A stretch of DNA of 64,000 bases from JADJRH01 sp046351455 (lineage in GTDB: Bacteria; Myxococcota_A; Polyangia; Polyangiales; Polyangiaceae). Position numbers and translations under genes: made by a program. Below the pieces are notes generated by a model, which was given only the letters and a program-made list of their open reading frames with translations, was not told the DNA's origin and ran no database searches. The stretch lies in NCBI GenBank assembly GCA_046351455.1, contig JAXLYM010000005.1, positions 186,001 to 250,000 on the forward strand, read 5' to 3'. This document shows positions 10,070 through 21,118 of this stretch, in pieces (the stretch's first letter is position 1; every line of letters starts with the position of its first letter).

Positions 10070-12421
10070 TCATTGCTCGGTCATGTACGCGTCGCGAAGC
10101 ACTTGCTCGGCTGCCTTGCCCGCGATCGAGGAGCCGTTGTCGATCATCGCGCCGTAGAAGTAGCCCCACGTGAACGTCCCCTGGAGGAGCGGGTGCTTCG
10201 CGCGCGCCGCGAACACCGCTTCGAAGAGGCGCGCCTGCACCGCCTCGTCGACGTGGAACGATGGGCCGGGAAAATCCGGGCGATCCGCGTCGACGATGAC
10301 CGGATCCCAGAGCACGCCCGCGACCGATGCGGTGGGGATGCGCATCCACAACGGCTTCTCCTCCGGCTCGAACGACGCGAGGTACGTCTCGACTCGCTCC
10401 GTCAGCGTCGCGACGCTCGGGGCCTCCGTCTCCGTGGCGGCCCAGCGCAGGCTCGTGTCGATGAAGAGCGCGTCGGCGTCCTCCACGAGGCCCGCGTCCT
10501 CCGCGGCGCTCCAGTCGCCGTGCTCGGTCCAGCTCCCGCCGATCGTCGCGTGACCCACGAGAAGGCCGCCGTACGTCGCGCGGACCTCGGCCGTCACCGC
10601 CGCCCAGCGTGACCGGTTCGCGGCGATCATCGCGCTCGGGAAGTGCTGCAGGCTCCACGGCGAGAGGGCCTCGACGTGCGTCTCCTCCGCGAGGTCGGCG
10701 AACCAGAGGACCCAGAGGCGGTACTTCGCGAACCACGCGTCCCACCACGGATCGTCCACGCCGATCGCGCCCTCGGGCGGACGCGCGCCGAACCCCTGCG
10801 GCGCCAGGTACACCTTGAAGCCGGCCGCGTGCAGCTGCTCGATGTGGCGCCTGAGCTCGCCCCGCGAATACTCGGGCGACTCCATGCGCGCGCCGCCGTC
10901 CGCGGAGTCGGCCCATCGCGGCGGGCAGAGGTTCACCCACTCCGTGCCGTCGCCTCGGAGACGGCGCATCGTTGCCGTTCCCACCACGAGGAAATCGGGA
11001 TCCCAGTAATCCACGAGGCTGTTGCCGCGCACGAACGACGCGTGACCGGGATCGGCGTCGAGCGTGGGCTCGAAGAGATCGTGCGGCATCAACGTCCACG
11101 CCGCGATCGTGTCGCTTTGATCACGTGCGCCGCGGATCGTGATCGCGCGGTCTCCCGCGGCGTCGTCCGATCCGTAGTACGCGGCGTCCGGCGTGCGCGT
11201 GTAGCGGTACCGCCTCTCGCCTTGCGGCATCCACAGCGCGAGCCGAAAACGGCCGTCTTCCGTGCGCACCATCGGCAGCTCCGAAGGCCCCGCGGTGTCC
11301 GGACGCAGGTGCACGACGTCCTCGGGCGGGGTGCTCTTCGGGACCGAGACGGTGAACGTGACAGGCTCCATGCCGTCGCCCCCGAAGTGATCGACGCGGT
11401 GCGAGAGGCTCATCGTGTGCGCGTCGATCGAGGCCGCGAAGCTCTGCGCTCGGCCCTCCGCGTCGCGCTCCCGGCCCCACGTCGAATCGCCGAGCGTCAC
11501 GAACAGCTCGACGACGCCCTCCGGGAGATCGACGTCGCCCTCCCACGCCCCGCTCGCTCGATGCGTGAGCCGCGCGCCGCGGAGCGCATGGACGAAGAGG
11601 TCGCGGTACCCGAAGCCCAACGTCGGGATGCCGCCGACCAAACGAAGCTCCGACCACGCGGGGATGTCCGACGCCGTCACCGCGACATGCACCGAATGAA
11701 ACGTGGGCGCCGCGGGCAGATCGATCGTCGTCTCACCGACGCCCTCCGTCACGTTCACCAGGATCTGCGCGGGGCGGAGCCCGTCCTCGGTCGCCACCAA
11801 TCGCTGCGATCCCTCCGGCAGGCGCAGGCGCACACGGCCCTCGACGTCGGTGCGCGCGAGCGCGACGGCACGATACCCCGCGTCCTCGTCCGACAATCCC
11901 GCAGGTCCCGTCACGACCGCGTCCACGACGGGCCGGCCCTGCGCGACGACACGCACCGGGACCTCCACCAGCGGCGGCGGCGCGACGTCGGCTCCGAGCC
12001 ATCCGTGGATCGTGTCGTGGAGCGTGATCGCGGCCTCGTCGACGAACGCCTCGCGCACGACCGGCGCGCCGCTGTCGTAGCGGGCCTCGTCGACGCGCGC
12101 CCCCGTGGGGCTCTTGGCGTAGCGATACCGGATCAAGAACGGATACGGGACGGCGACGGTCTTCTCGTACGTGCCGCCTGCGCGCGGCTCCATCTCGAAG
12201 CGCTCGCCCGTGAAGTACTCCTCCGTCACCTGCGAGAACCCGAGGTCGTCGAGCCAGATCGGCCCGGTGTGGCCCGCGGGGGGCGTCACCGAGAAGGTCA
12301 CCTGCGCGAGCGAAATCGGGCCCTCCGGTCGAATCCAGGTGTCCGCGCCGTCCGTCGCCGACGGGTCGTGACAGGACGTGAGCATCGCGACCCCCCAAAG
12401 AACGCCACCCAACCTGCGCAT
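10070..12421 (-). CDS. Lipoprotein with C-terminal glycosidase-like (GH113-like) barrel
   Basis: A 783-aa exported protein. I chose ATG at 12421 because it starts a clean lipoprotein signal (MRRLGGVLWGVAMLTSC). The open frame upstream to 12727 overlaps dnaG and looks non-coding. Residues 30-400 are beta-rich with repeated Ig/CBM-like features, including TDVEGRVRLRLPEG typical of carboxypeptidase-regulatory-like folds and a segment resembling carbohydrate-binding starch/pullulanase-type modules. From about residue 480 the sequence resembles a TIM-barrel glycoside hydrolase of the GH113 type: LHAAGFKVYLAPQGFG, EALSPWSLQHFPS, ADALFIDTSLRW, EKPLWMRI and LLQGTFTWGYFYG. The last elements are where such enzymes place the second acid. 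The assignment is fold-level recall, not proof; the substrate is unknown. Confidence 0.55.
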   Translation of the reverse strand: MRRLGGVLWGVAMLTSCHDPSATDGADTWIRPEGPISLAQVTFSVTPPAGHTGPIWLDDLGFSQVTEEYFTGERFEMEPRAGGTYEKTVAVPYPFLIRYRYAKSPTGARVDEARYDSGAPVVREAFVDEAAITLHDTIHGWLGADVAPPPLVEVPVRVVAQGRPVVDAVVTGPAGLSDEDAGYRAVALARTDVEGRVRLRLPEGSQRLVATEDGLRPAQILVNVTEGVGETTIDLPAAPTFHSVHVAVTASDIPAWSELRLVGGIPTLGFGYRDLFVHALRGARLTHRASGAWEGDVDLPEGVVELFVTLGDSTWGRERDAEGRAQSFAASIDAHTMSLSHRVDHFGGDGMEPVTFTVSVPKSTPPEDVVHLRPDTAGPSELPMVRTEDGRFRLALWMPQGERRYRYTRTPDAAYYGSDDAAGDRAITIRGARDQSDTIAAWTLMPHDLFEPTLDADPGHASFVRGNSLVDYWDPDFLVVGTATMRRLRGDGTEWVNLCPPRWADSADGGARMESPEYSRGELRRHIEQLHAAGFKVYLAPQGFGARPPEGAIGVDDPWWDAWFAKYRLWVLWFADLAEETHVEALSPWSLQHFPSAMIAANRSRWAAVTAEVRATYGGLLVGHATIGGSWTEHGDWSAAEDAGLVEDADALFIDTSLRWAATETEAPSVATLTERVETYLASFEPEEKPLWMRIPTASVAGVLWDPVIVDADRPDFPGPSFHVDEAVQARLFEAVFAARAKHPLLQGTFTWGYFYGAMIDNGSSIAGKAAEQVLRDAYMTEQ

Positions 12422-12482
12422 GCCGATTTGAACGGGCCCAGGCGAAGGTTCTGCAGGCGGCTCCTCCTCCGGCGCGCGAAGA

Positions 12483-12501
12483 ATGGACAAAAGCGGTCCA
12501 T
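12483..12501. promoter_or_regulatory. Inverted repeat in the divergent lipoprotein/dnaG promoter region
   Basis: ATGGAC and GTCCAT arms separated by seven bases lie in the 184-bp gap between the divergent GH113-like lipoprotein gene and dnaG. It is followed at 12511-12527 by GTTTT-gtcggt-AAAAC, a second small inverted repeat. These could be operator half-sites; no regulator is implied by the neighbours. Confidence 0.3.
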
Positions 12502-12605
12502 CGACGCGGGTTTTGTCGGTAAAACGGGTTGAACCTCGCCCCCCTGTCCAGCATGCTGCCGCATGATCGCCGCGCTCCTCAGGCGATCCACGCCCCGATC
12601 CCCCT

Positions 12606-14525
12606 GTGATTTCACCTGCCACGATCGCCCAGGTCCGCGAGCGAACGGACATCGTCGCGCTCATCGGAGAGACCGTGCGCCTCCAGCGACGCGGGCGGTC
12701 GTTCCTCGGGCTCTGCCCCTTCCACAAAGAGAAGTCGCCCTCGTTCTCCGTCTCGGCGGAGCGCGGCTACTACTACTGCTTCGGCTGCAAGGAGCACGGG
12801 AGCGCCGTCGACTTCGTGATGAAGCTCGAAGGCAAGTCCTTCCCGGAAGCCGTGCGGAGCCTCGCGGAGCGCGCCGGCATCGAGATCGTCGAGACCGCCA
12901 CCGACAACGAGCGGCGCGAGGCCGACGCGGCGCGACGCGCGAAGGACGACCTCTACACGGTGAACGGGATCGCCGCGACGTACTACGAGCACTGCCTCCG
13001 CGGAGGACCAGGCGCGCGGCCCCACGCGCTCGCGCACATCGCCGCGGCCGAGCTCGCGCGACGCGGCCTCGCGATGCCACCGCCCGGCGAGATGTCTCCG
13101 GTGCTCGACACGCTGCAGGCCTTCCGCATCGGGTACGCGCCGTACGCGTGGGACGGGCTCGCGACGTACCTCCAGAAGCAAGGCATCTCGCCCGCCACCG
13201 CCGAGCGCGTGGGGCTCCTCGTTCCGCGCAGCAACGGACCGGGGCACTACGACCGGTTCCGCCACCGGCTGATGTTCCCGGTGCTCGACGTGCAGGGACG
13301 CGTGATCGCCTTCAGCGGACGCGCGCTGCCGGAGCCGGAAGAGGAAGAGCTACGGATGCTCTCCATGAAGTCCTTCAATAAGCCGGAGGACAAACCCGCG
13401 AAGTACATCAACAGCCCCGAGTCGCCGATCTACACGAAGGGCGAGCACCTCTTCGGCCTCTACCAAGCGCGACAGGCGATCCGCCAGGCCGGGGAGGCGG
13501 TGCTCGTGGAGGGGAACTTCGACGTCGTGTCCGTCTCGGCGCGCGGGTTCCAGAACGTGATCGCTCCGCTCGGGACCGCGTTCACGGAGCAACAGGCGAA
13601 GCTGCTGAAGCGGTTCGCGCCCTCCGTCACGATCGTGTTCGACGGGGACACCGCCGGGAAGAAGGCGACGTGGGCCGCGCGCATGCCGTGTCGCGCCGCC
13701 GGGATCTTCGCGCGCGCGGCGGACCTGCCTCCGAAGATGGACCCGGACGAGTTCACCGCGAAGCACGGCGCCGCGGCGTTCGACGCGGTCCTGAAGAGCG
13801 CGCGGCCGCTGAAGCAGTACCTCCTCGACAAGCTGCTCAAGCAAGACGAGCTGCAAGGCGCCGAGGTCAAAGATCAGATGGCCCGGATCCGCGGGGCGAT
13901 CACGCTCATCGGTGAAGAAGAGGATCCGATCGAGCGCGGGCTCACCAAGGCGTACGCGGATCAGCTCTCGTCGTCGCTGATCGTGAACGGGCGCTCGCCG
14001 ACCGACCTGCACCAGCTCGAGACCATGATCCAGCGCGCGCTGATGAAGCCGGACCGGCCTCGGCAAGAGTCGGTGCGCCCGGCTCGCAAGCGCACGCCCG
14101 AGGAAGAGATGGGGCTCAAGGTGTTCGAGGCGCTCCTCGATTTTCCGGAGCTGCTCGACGATCCGGAGGTGGAGCCGGTGTTCCGCCTCCTCGACGGGCC
14201 GGTGGCCCTCGCGATCGCCGCGATGCGCCCGTGTGTTGGCCCTCAAGGGGCTCTCGATGTAGGAGAATTCCTTGCGCGCTGTCCCGCGTTGATCCATCCA
14301 TTCGCCGCCCGTAGGCTCGCGGGCCCCGTGTTCGAATCGCTCGCCGATGCGAAAGAGGAGCTCCTGCAGAACGGGCAGAAGCTCCAACGCTTGCTTCTCA
14401 AGAACGACAACACCGCGAGCCGCGAGGAGCTGCGTCGTCTGGACATGCTTGGAGATTGGGCCTCGGAGGAAGCGAAACTGCGCGAAGTTCAGCAAAGAGC
14501 GCTCAAGCGGCACAATCTCGGTTGA
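12606..14525 (+). CDS. dnaG: DNA primase
   Basis: A 639-aa DnaG primase, which makes RNA primers at the replication fork. The N-terminal CHC2 zinc-binding domain has Cys37, His40, Cys58 and Cys61 (LCPFH and YYYCFGC). The catalytic core follows, with the TOPRIM motifs EAVLVEGNFDVV near residue 300 and VFDGDTAGKKAT near residue 343. The TOPRIM glutamate motif reads EGNFD rather than the common EGYMD; the acidic residues are retained. The C-terminal helical DnaB-interaction region is present. Translation starts at GTG 12606 (MISPATIAQVRERTDIV), where homologues begin. It is directly followed by rpoD, the conserved macromolecular-synthesis arrangement, without a visible rpsU upstream. Confidence 0.95.
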   Translation: MISPATIAQVRERTDIVALIGETVRLQRRGRSFLGLCPFHKEKSPSFSVSAERGYYYCFGCKEHGSAVDFVMKLEGKSFPEAVRSLAERAGIEIVETATDNERREADAARRAKDDLYTVNGIAATYYEHCLRGGPGARPHALAHIAAAELARRGLAMPPPGEMSPVLDTLQAFRIGYAPYAWDGLATYLQKQGISPATAERVGLLVPRSNGPGHYDRFRHRLMFPVLDVQGRVIAFSGRALPEPEEEELRMLSMKSFNKPEDKPAKYINSPESPIYTKGEHLFGLYQARQAIRQAGEAVLVEGNFDVVSVSARGFQNVIAPLGTAFTEQQAKLLKRFAPSVTIVFDGDTAGKKATWAARMPCRAAGIFARAADLPPKMDPDEFTAKHGAAAFDAVLKSARPLKQYLLDKLLKQDELQGAEVKDQMARIRGAITLIGEEEDPIERGLTKAYADQLSSSLIVNGRSPTDLHQLETMIQRALMKPDRPRQESVRPARKRTPEEEMGLKVFEALLDFPELLDDPEVEPVFRLLDGPVALAIAAMRPCVGPQGALDVGEFLARCPALIHPFAARRLAGPVFESLADAKEELLQNGQKLQRLLLKNDNTASREELRRLDMLGDWASEEAKLREVQQRALKRHNLG

Positions 14526-14630
14526 TCGGCGCCCCAGGGAAGTAGGCCCTCGGGCGCATTGTCTGTTTTTGTCACCAGCGTTTTCGATTTCGTGGTAGCG
14601 GCCCGGCGCCGCAGGGTTGGAGCAGAACGA

Positions 14631-16588
<1,958 letters not shown>

Positions 16589-16592
16589 TCCG

Positions 16593-16614
16593 GAGCCCGC
16601 CTCTGCGCGGGCTC
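16593..16614 (+). terminator. Hairpin after rpoD
   Basis: GAGCCCGC and GCGGGCTC form a perfect 8-bp stem with a six-base loop, five bases after the rpoD stop codon, in the 71-bp gap between convergent genes. There is no T-run, as is common for terminators in very GC-rich genomes. It may act in both directions. Confidence 0.55.
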
Positions 16615-16659
16615 ACGCGCCGCGGCCCTCTCGCTGCGGCGTCCCCTTCCCCCTTCACG

Positions 16660-17931
16660 TCACTTCTTCACGCGAAGGATCGCCTGCGTCTGCGTGCTGA
16701 GCCAGTAGATCCACTGGTCGTCCAGCGCGAGCGGCAGGTAGGGGAGCATGAACGGATCGGCGGCGAGCTTGAGCGTGGGCTCCGCGCCGCTGTGCGCCGT
16801 GCGCCACAGCGTCGGCGGGTCCGGCGAGCCGTACTCCGCGGTCACGAAGTAGACGTGGTCCGCGTCCGACGCGAGCACGCCGTAGCCGCTCTCGTCCGCG
16901 AGCTTCTGGCCCGCGCCGCCCTTGAGCGGCAGCTCGTACACGCCGCTCGGCACCGACGTGAAGAGGAGGCTCGTCGCCGTCGGCTCGAAGTACGCGGGCG
17001 GACGCTCGACCTTCTGGAACGGCGTCGCGGAGATCGTGTCGTGCGGGCTGTAGAGGATCTGATCGATGTCGTTCCAGTAGACGCGATCCGACGTGACCGC
17101 GAAGTCTTGCACGAACTTCGGATCGAGGAGCTGCACGACCTTCTCCACCATGCCGCCGGGGGTCGTCGTGGTGCGGTGGATCCACACGACGTTCGCGACC
17201 GTGTCGACGTCGCCCCAGTAGACCTTGCCGCCGCCCGCGGAGAGCCGGAACGCTGGCACCTGGCCCGTCGCGAGCGTGTCCGTCATCCCCGACGCGATGT
17301 CCGTCACGAGGATCTTCGTGTCGGAGCTCCAGTAAATCTTCCCGCTCTCGTGGAAGAGCATGTACGCAAACTCGGTCCCCGAATCGAGCTGCTTCGGGGT
17401 GCCTCCCTCCACCGGCACGTGCCACACGCCGGGGTTCGCTTGCGGTGAGTAGTAGACCTCGCCGCCGACGATGATGAACTCGTACACGGCGTCGGGGATG
17501 GGCACGGTCTGCGGCACGCAGAGGCCGTCCTTGCACTCGCCGCCGCCGCAGTCGCGCGTGCATGCGCCGCAGTGCGCGCCGTCGGTCGCGACGTTCGTCT
17601 CGCACACGGTCGCGAGGTCGCCGTCGCACTCGGCGAAGCCGGACTCGCACGCGCACGCGAGGTTCTCGCACTTGCCGTTGTCGCAGACGTTGCCGCACGC
17701 GCCGCAGTTCTTCGGATCGTCGAGGCTCGTCTCGCAGCCGTTGTCCGGGTTGTCGTCGCAGTCTCCGAAGCCGGTCGCGCACGCACAGCCGGAGGGTCCG
17801 CACACGATCGTCGGATCGGCGTGCCGATCGCCCGCGCCGACGATCGCGTCGCACCCGCCCAGCGACGCGAGCCCGACGAGCGACCACCACACCACACCGC
17901 GAAGGCCCGAAGGAGAAGCGAAGCGGCTCAA
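16660..17931 (-). CDS. Cys-rich lipoprotein with beta-propeller-like repeats
   Basis: A 423-aa exported protein and the last gene of the kinase operon. It starts at TTG 17931, which overlaps the stop of the upstream gene as TTGA. The signal is lipoprotein type (LVGLASLGGC). A Cys-rich segment (residues about 45-140) holds repeats of the kind NPDNGCETSLDDPKNCGACG, a pattern frequent in myxobacterial surface proteins. The rest (about 150-423) is a repeated beta structure in which each unit contains VYWGD, VYWND, VYFVTA or IYWLS. This resembles NHL/DUF5050-type beta-propeller blades. It is probably a surface sensor or binding protein that works with the kinase and TPR protein; no ligand is suggested. 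The convergent rpoD 3-prime end is 71 bp away. Confidence 0.75.
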   Translation of the reverse strand: MSRFASPSGLRGVVWWSLVGLASLGGCDAIVGAGDRHADPTIVCGPSGCACATGFGDCDDNPDNGCETSLDDPKNCGACGNVCDNGKCENLACACESGFAECDGDLATVCETNVATDGAHCGACTRDCGGGECKDGLCVPQTVPIPDAVYEFIIVGGEVYYSPQANPGVWHVPVEGGTPKQLDSGTEFAYMLFHESGKIYWSSDTKILVTDIASGMTDTLATGQVPAFRLSAGGGKVYWGDVDTVANVVWIHRTTTTPGGMVEKVVQLLDPKFVQDFAVTSDRVYWNDIDQILYSPHDTISATPFQKVERPPAYFEPTATSLLFTSVPSGVYELPLKGGAGQKLADESGYGVLASDADHVYFVTAEYGSPDPPTLWRTAHSGAEPTLKLAADPFMLPYLPLALDDQWIYWLSTQTQAILRVKK

Positions 17932-18974
17932 AACGCACCTCCGAAGGACACCGAAGCGCCCGTGAGGCTGGGCTGCACGGAGAGCCACGTCGCGGCGGAC
18001 CGCTGCGCGGCGGACGACGAGCTCGTGGGGGGCGACGCCGCTGGAGCCGCGGAGTCCTTCGGCGGTGACGGCGCGAGCACGAAGATGAGCGCGCCCGCCG
18101 CGAGGAGACCGCCGCCGACCGCGAAGCCGATCGTGGAGACGACGCCGGCGGTCTTCGCGCTGCGATCGAGGTCGACGCCCTTCTGATCGCAGGCCTTTCC
18201 GCCCTCGAAGCAGTGCGAGGACGCGGCGCCGCTCTGCGCGACGGCGACGACGCCCACGACGGCGCCCGCGAGCACCGAGAGGCCGCCGAAGCCGCCGAGC
18301 GCGAGGCCCAGCGTGCGCTGCGTGTTGTTGGTCTGCGGCTCCACCTTCGGCGGGGGCGGCGCGAAGCGCAGGTTCACGAGGTGCTCCTGGCGCGCCTTCA
18401 CGAGGATCGACTGCACCACGGTCGTCGCGCCCGGCTTCTCCGCGGTGAGCGTGTGCTCGCCCGGCTCGACGCGGCGGCTCTCTCCCTTCGCGAACGGCTC
18501 GATCTGCTTGCCGTCGAGGCGCAGCGTCGCGTTCGGATCGTCCACCGTCACGACGATGTGGCCGACCACCGCGTCGATCTCGGCGAGCACGCGGTCCACG
18601 TCCTTCTCGCGCGCGGCGTCGCGCTCCGGATCCTTGCGGTAGCGCTCGTACACCTCCGCGGCCTCCACGTTGCGGCCGAGCTGACGGAGCGTGGTGCCGA
18701 TGTTGAGCAGGATCTTCGGGCTCGGGAATTTGTCGTACGCGGCGCGGAACTTCTCCAGCGCGCCGAGGTAGTCGCCTTCGCCGACGAGCTGATTTCCCTG
18801 CGCGAGGAGCTTCTTCGCGGCGGCCTTGTCGGCGGGCTTCGGCGCGGATTTGGCGGCGGCGCCCGTGGACGGCGCGGTGGCCGGCGAGCTCGCGGACGCC
18901 GGAGCGGCGGCGATCGCGAGGCCGATCATCGTCCCCCACGCGAAGATCGCGCGACGCGCGGTGCGTCTCGTCAC
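17928..18974 (-). CDS. Exported TPR and PEGA-domain protein with membrane segment
   Basis: A 348-aa protein. The start is GTG 18974, overlapping the kinase stop as GTGA. Residues 1-32 are a basic start plus hydrophobic signal ending in ASAS. TPR-like helices follow (KKLLAQGNQLVGEGDYLGAL, then FPSPKILLNIGTTLRQLGR). A PEGA domain covers about residues 130-200 (GHIVVTVDDPNATLRLDGK, VEPGEHTLTAEKPG). A Pro-rich spacer, a hydrophobic pair of segments (LGLALGGFGGLSVLAGAVVG and TIGFAVGGGLLAAGALIFVL) and a Ser/Ala-rich tail follow. PEGA/TPR proteins of this kind are frequent partners of myxobacterial Ser/Thr kinases and sit in the envelope. It probably links the kinase to the surface lipoprotein encoded next. 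The exact role is unknown. Confidence 0.75.
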   Translation of the reverse strand: MTRRTARRAIFAWGTMIGLAIAAAPASASSPATAPSTGAAAKSAPKPADKAAAKKLLAQGNQLVGEGDYLGALEKFRAAYDKFPSPKILLNIGTTLRQLGRNVEAAEVYERYRKDPERDAAREKDVDRVLAEIDAVVGHIVVTVDDPNATLRLDGKQIEPFAKGESRRVEPGEHTLTAEKPGATTVVQSILVKARQEHLVNLRFAPPPPKVEPQTNNTQRTLGLALGGFGGLSVLAGAVVGVVAVAQSGAASSHCFEGGKACDQKGVDLDRSAKTAGVVSTIGFAVGGGLLAAGALIFVLAPSPPKDSAAPAASPPTSSSSAAQRSAATWLSVQPSLTGASVSFGGAF

Positions 18975-20626
18975 AGGTCGGTCTCCATGGGCCCGGAGAC
19001 GCGCTTCGTCCCCGGCGTCTTGGTGCGCGCCGTTCCGGTCGGCGCGGGGCCGCTCTTGGTGGGAGCGCTCGTCGAAGGCGTCGCCGATGCGCTCAGCGCG
19101 GCCGTCGAAGACGCGGTCGCGCTCGCAGACGCGGAGGCGCTCGCCGAAGGCGTGACGTCCGCGCTCGTCGAAGGCGCGATCGCGGTCGTCGCAGCGGCGC
19201 TCGTAGTTGCGGCGGTGACGGCGGATCCGTTGGCCGCGTGCTCCCCTTGCGGCGGACCGGCCGGCCACAGCGCGACGGTGATGAGCCCGGTGACCGCGAT
19301 GCCGAACGCGATCACGGCCCACCGCAGGTTGCTCGGCGCGCGTCGGCCCACGGACGTCCACGAGGCCTGCGTCGTCGGCGAGCCGAGGCCCGGAGGCACG
19401 GACGGCGCGTCGCTGCTCCCCGCCGCCGGCGGAGGCGGCATCGCGCCGGCGCTCGCTGGGTGATTCCCGGACGCGGACATCGGCGCACGATCCGAGGGCA
19501 TGATCGCGGGGCCCGGAAGGCCGTACGCGGGCGTCAGGAGCGCCGATCCGATCCCGCCAACGGGCGTCGACACCGACGCGCCGAATGGCCCCGCAGGCGT
19601 CGGCCCGGATGCGCCGAACGCCCCCGCGGGCGTCGGCGCGGACGGCGACAGCCCCGTGATCTGCGGCACCGCAGCAGCCGCGAACGCGCCGGAGACGCGC
19701 GCCGCCGCGTAGAGCCCCGACGTGTGCGCGGCGAACGGAGCGAACGGCGCGAGCGCCGCGCGCATCTCCGCGGCGTTCTGAAAGCGCCGATCCGGATCCT
19801 TCTCGATCGCGCGCTGGATCACCTGCGCGAGCTCCTCCGGCAGATCGGGCCGCCACGATCGCACCGGGATCGGATTCTCTTGCAGGATCTTCACGAGGTA
19901 CGCGCCGAGCGTGTCCGCGTCGAACGCGAGCTTGCCCGTGACGAGGAAGTACAGCACGAGCCCGAGCGACCAGATGTCCGCGCGCGCGTCGACGTACTTC
20001 GCGCTCTTGAGCTGCTCCGGCGCCATGAACGTGGGCGATCCGAGCACCGCCTCCGTCGTCGTGAGCCCGTGCCCATCGTTGAGCGGCGCGTCGAGGCCGT
20101 TCGTCTTCGAGATGCCGAAGTCGAGCACCTTCACGGTCGTGTTGCCGCTCGGCAGGTTCACGAGGAAGAGGTTCGACGGCTTGAGATCGCGGTGGACGAT
20201 GCCGAGCGCGTGCGCCTCCACGAGCGCCTCGCACACCTCCATCACGTAGCCGACGGCCTCTTGCCACGGCAGCGGCCCTTGCTTGCGGACGCGCCGATCG
20301 AGATCGCTGCCGTGCAGCATCTCCATCACGAGGTAAGGCGTCCCGCCGTCGAGCCGCCCCACGTCGTGCACGCGCACCACGTGATCGCTGCGCAGCGCCG
20401 ACACCGCGCGGCCTTCGCGGAGGAAGCGCGCGACCATCGCCGCGTCGCCGGCGAGCTCCGGCAAGAGCACCTTGATCGCGACGGGCTGCCCGAGCTCGGC
20501 GTGTCGCGCGGCGAGCACGACGCCCATGCCGCCGCGCTTCAAGACACGATCGACGACGTATTTGCCTGCGATCCGCTCGCCGGCTGCGGGCAGTCGCCCG
20601 CCGCTGTTCTCGTCGTTTTCGTGCAT
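18971..20626 (-). CDS. Eukaryotic-like Ser/Thr protein kinase, membrane-anchored
   Basis: A 551-aa kinase. The cytoplasmic Hanks-type kinase domain spans about residues 20-295: glycine-rich loop LKRGGMGVV (the first Gly of the usual GxGxxG is Lys), ATP-binding Lys52 (VAIKVL), HRDLKPSN with catalytic Asp147, DFGIS with Asp169, and SPTFMAPEQL in the activation loop. A Pro/Ala/Gly-rich linker leads to one transmembrane helix near residues 430-450 (WAVIAFGIAVTGLITVALW). The outer part is low-complexity Ser/Thr/Ala with no folded sensor domain. The gene leads an operon with a TPR/PEGA protein and a Cys-rich lipoprotein, joined by 4-base overlaps. A possible -35 (TTGACT, minus strand 20676-20671) with TATTGT 14 bases on is too short-spaced to trust. 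Confidence 0.9.
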   Translation of the reverse strand: MHENDENSGGRLPAAGERIAGKYVVDRVLKRGGMGVVLAARHAELGQPVAIKVLLPELAGDAAMVARFLREGRAVSALRSDHVVRVHDVGRLDGGTPYLVMEMLHGSDLDRRVRKQGPLPWQEAVGYVMEVCEALVEAHALGIVHRDLKPSNLFLVNLPSGNTTVKVLDFGISKTNGLDAPLNDGHGLTTTEAVLGSPTFMAPEQLKSAKYVDARADIWSLGLVLYFLVTGKLAFDADTLGAYLVKILQENPIPVRSWRPDLPEELAQVIQRAIEKDPDRRFQNAAEMRAALAPFAPFAAHTSGLYAAARVSGAFAAAAVPQITGLSPSAPTPAGAFGASGPTPAGPFGASVSTPVGGIGSALLTPAYGLPGPAIMPSDRAPMSASGNHPASAGAMPPPPAAGSSDAPSVPPGLGSPTTQASWTSVGRRAPSNLRWAVIAFGIAVTGLITVALWPAGPPQGEHAANGSAVTAATTSAAATTAIAPSTSADVTPSASASASASATASSTAALSASATPSTSAPTKSGPAPTGTARTKTPGTKRVSGPMETDL

Positions 20627-20757
20627 GGGCGCGGCCCCGGGATCTTAACGACAATAGAAGTGCCTGCGGTAGTCAACTTGCGTGCGACGAAAGCACGCCG
20701 ACGCCCCTTTGGAATTCGCGCCGGGATGTGCGAAAAGACCAAGGCCCCTCCCGAGCT

Positions 20758-21102
20758 ATGCGCCGACCCCCTCGCCAGATGCTTCGAAGCGCCCTCGTAG
20801 CGGTCGTCGCCTGCGCCGCGCTCGCGGGCTGTGGCCGCAAGGTGAACGACGCGGACTGCCGCAAGATCGCCGATCACCTCGGCGAAGTGTGGACGACGGA
20901 GGCCCACGCCGACGAGACGGACGGCCCCGGCAAGGAGAAGGCGGCCGACGTCATCCGGCAGGAGGGCGACCGCTTCACGCGCGACTGGGTCGAGGGCTGC
21001 AAGAAGGACCTCGTCGGCAAGCGCGTCGAGGAGAAGGACCTCGCGTGCCTCCTCGCGACGAAGTCGATGGCGGACGTCCAGAAGTGCGCGGAAGGCCAGT
21101 AA
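20758..21102 (+). CDS. Small putative lipoprotein
   Basis: A 114-aa protein with a lipoprotein signal (ALVAVVACAALAGC). ATG 20758 starts this signal directly; an upstream in-frame ATG at 20728 would add ten charged residues and is less likely. The mature part is charged and helical, with three Cys (NDADCRKIADHL, WVEGCKKDLVGK and DLACLLATKSMADVQKC). The last motif resembles a C-terminal block shared by small hypothetical proteins of this group by recall. It is divergent from the kinase gene across 131 bp and is followed 16 bp later by a 52-aa membrane protein. Function unknown. Confidence 0.65.
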   Translation: MRRPPRQMLRSALVAVVACAALAGCGRKVNDADCRKIADHLGEVWTTEAHADETDGPGKEKAADVIRQEGDRFTRDWVEGCKKDLVGKRVEEKDLACLLATKSMADVQKCAEGQ

Positions 21103-21118
21103 CCAAGGCCTCCGCGCG

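Noticed and set aside
14559..14630. Upstream extension of rpoD (MSVFVTSVFDFVVAARRRR)
   Set aside because: It is not typical of sigma factors; ATG 14631 with GGAG upstream gives the expected basic disordered N-terminus.
16655..17938. 427-aa minus-strand ORF starting GTG/MRFEPLRFSFGP over the Cys-rich lipoprotein
   Set aside because: It is Arg-rich with no signal peptide. The frame that starts at TTG 17931 has the lipobox and Cys repeats.
20651..20676. Promoter TTGACT-TATTGT ahead of the Ser/Thr kinase gene
   Set aside because: The boxes are only 14 bp apart, too short for sigma-70.
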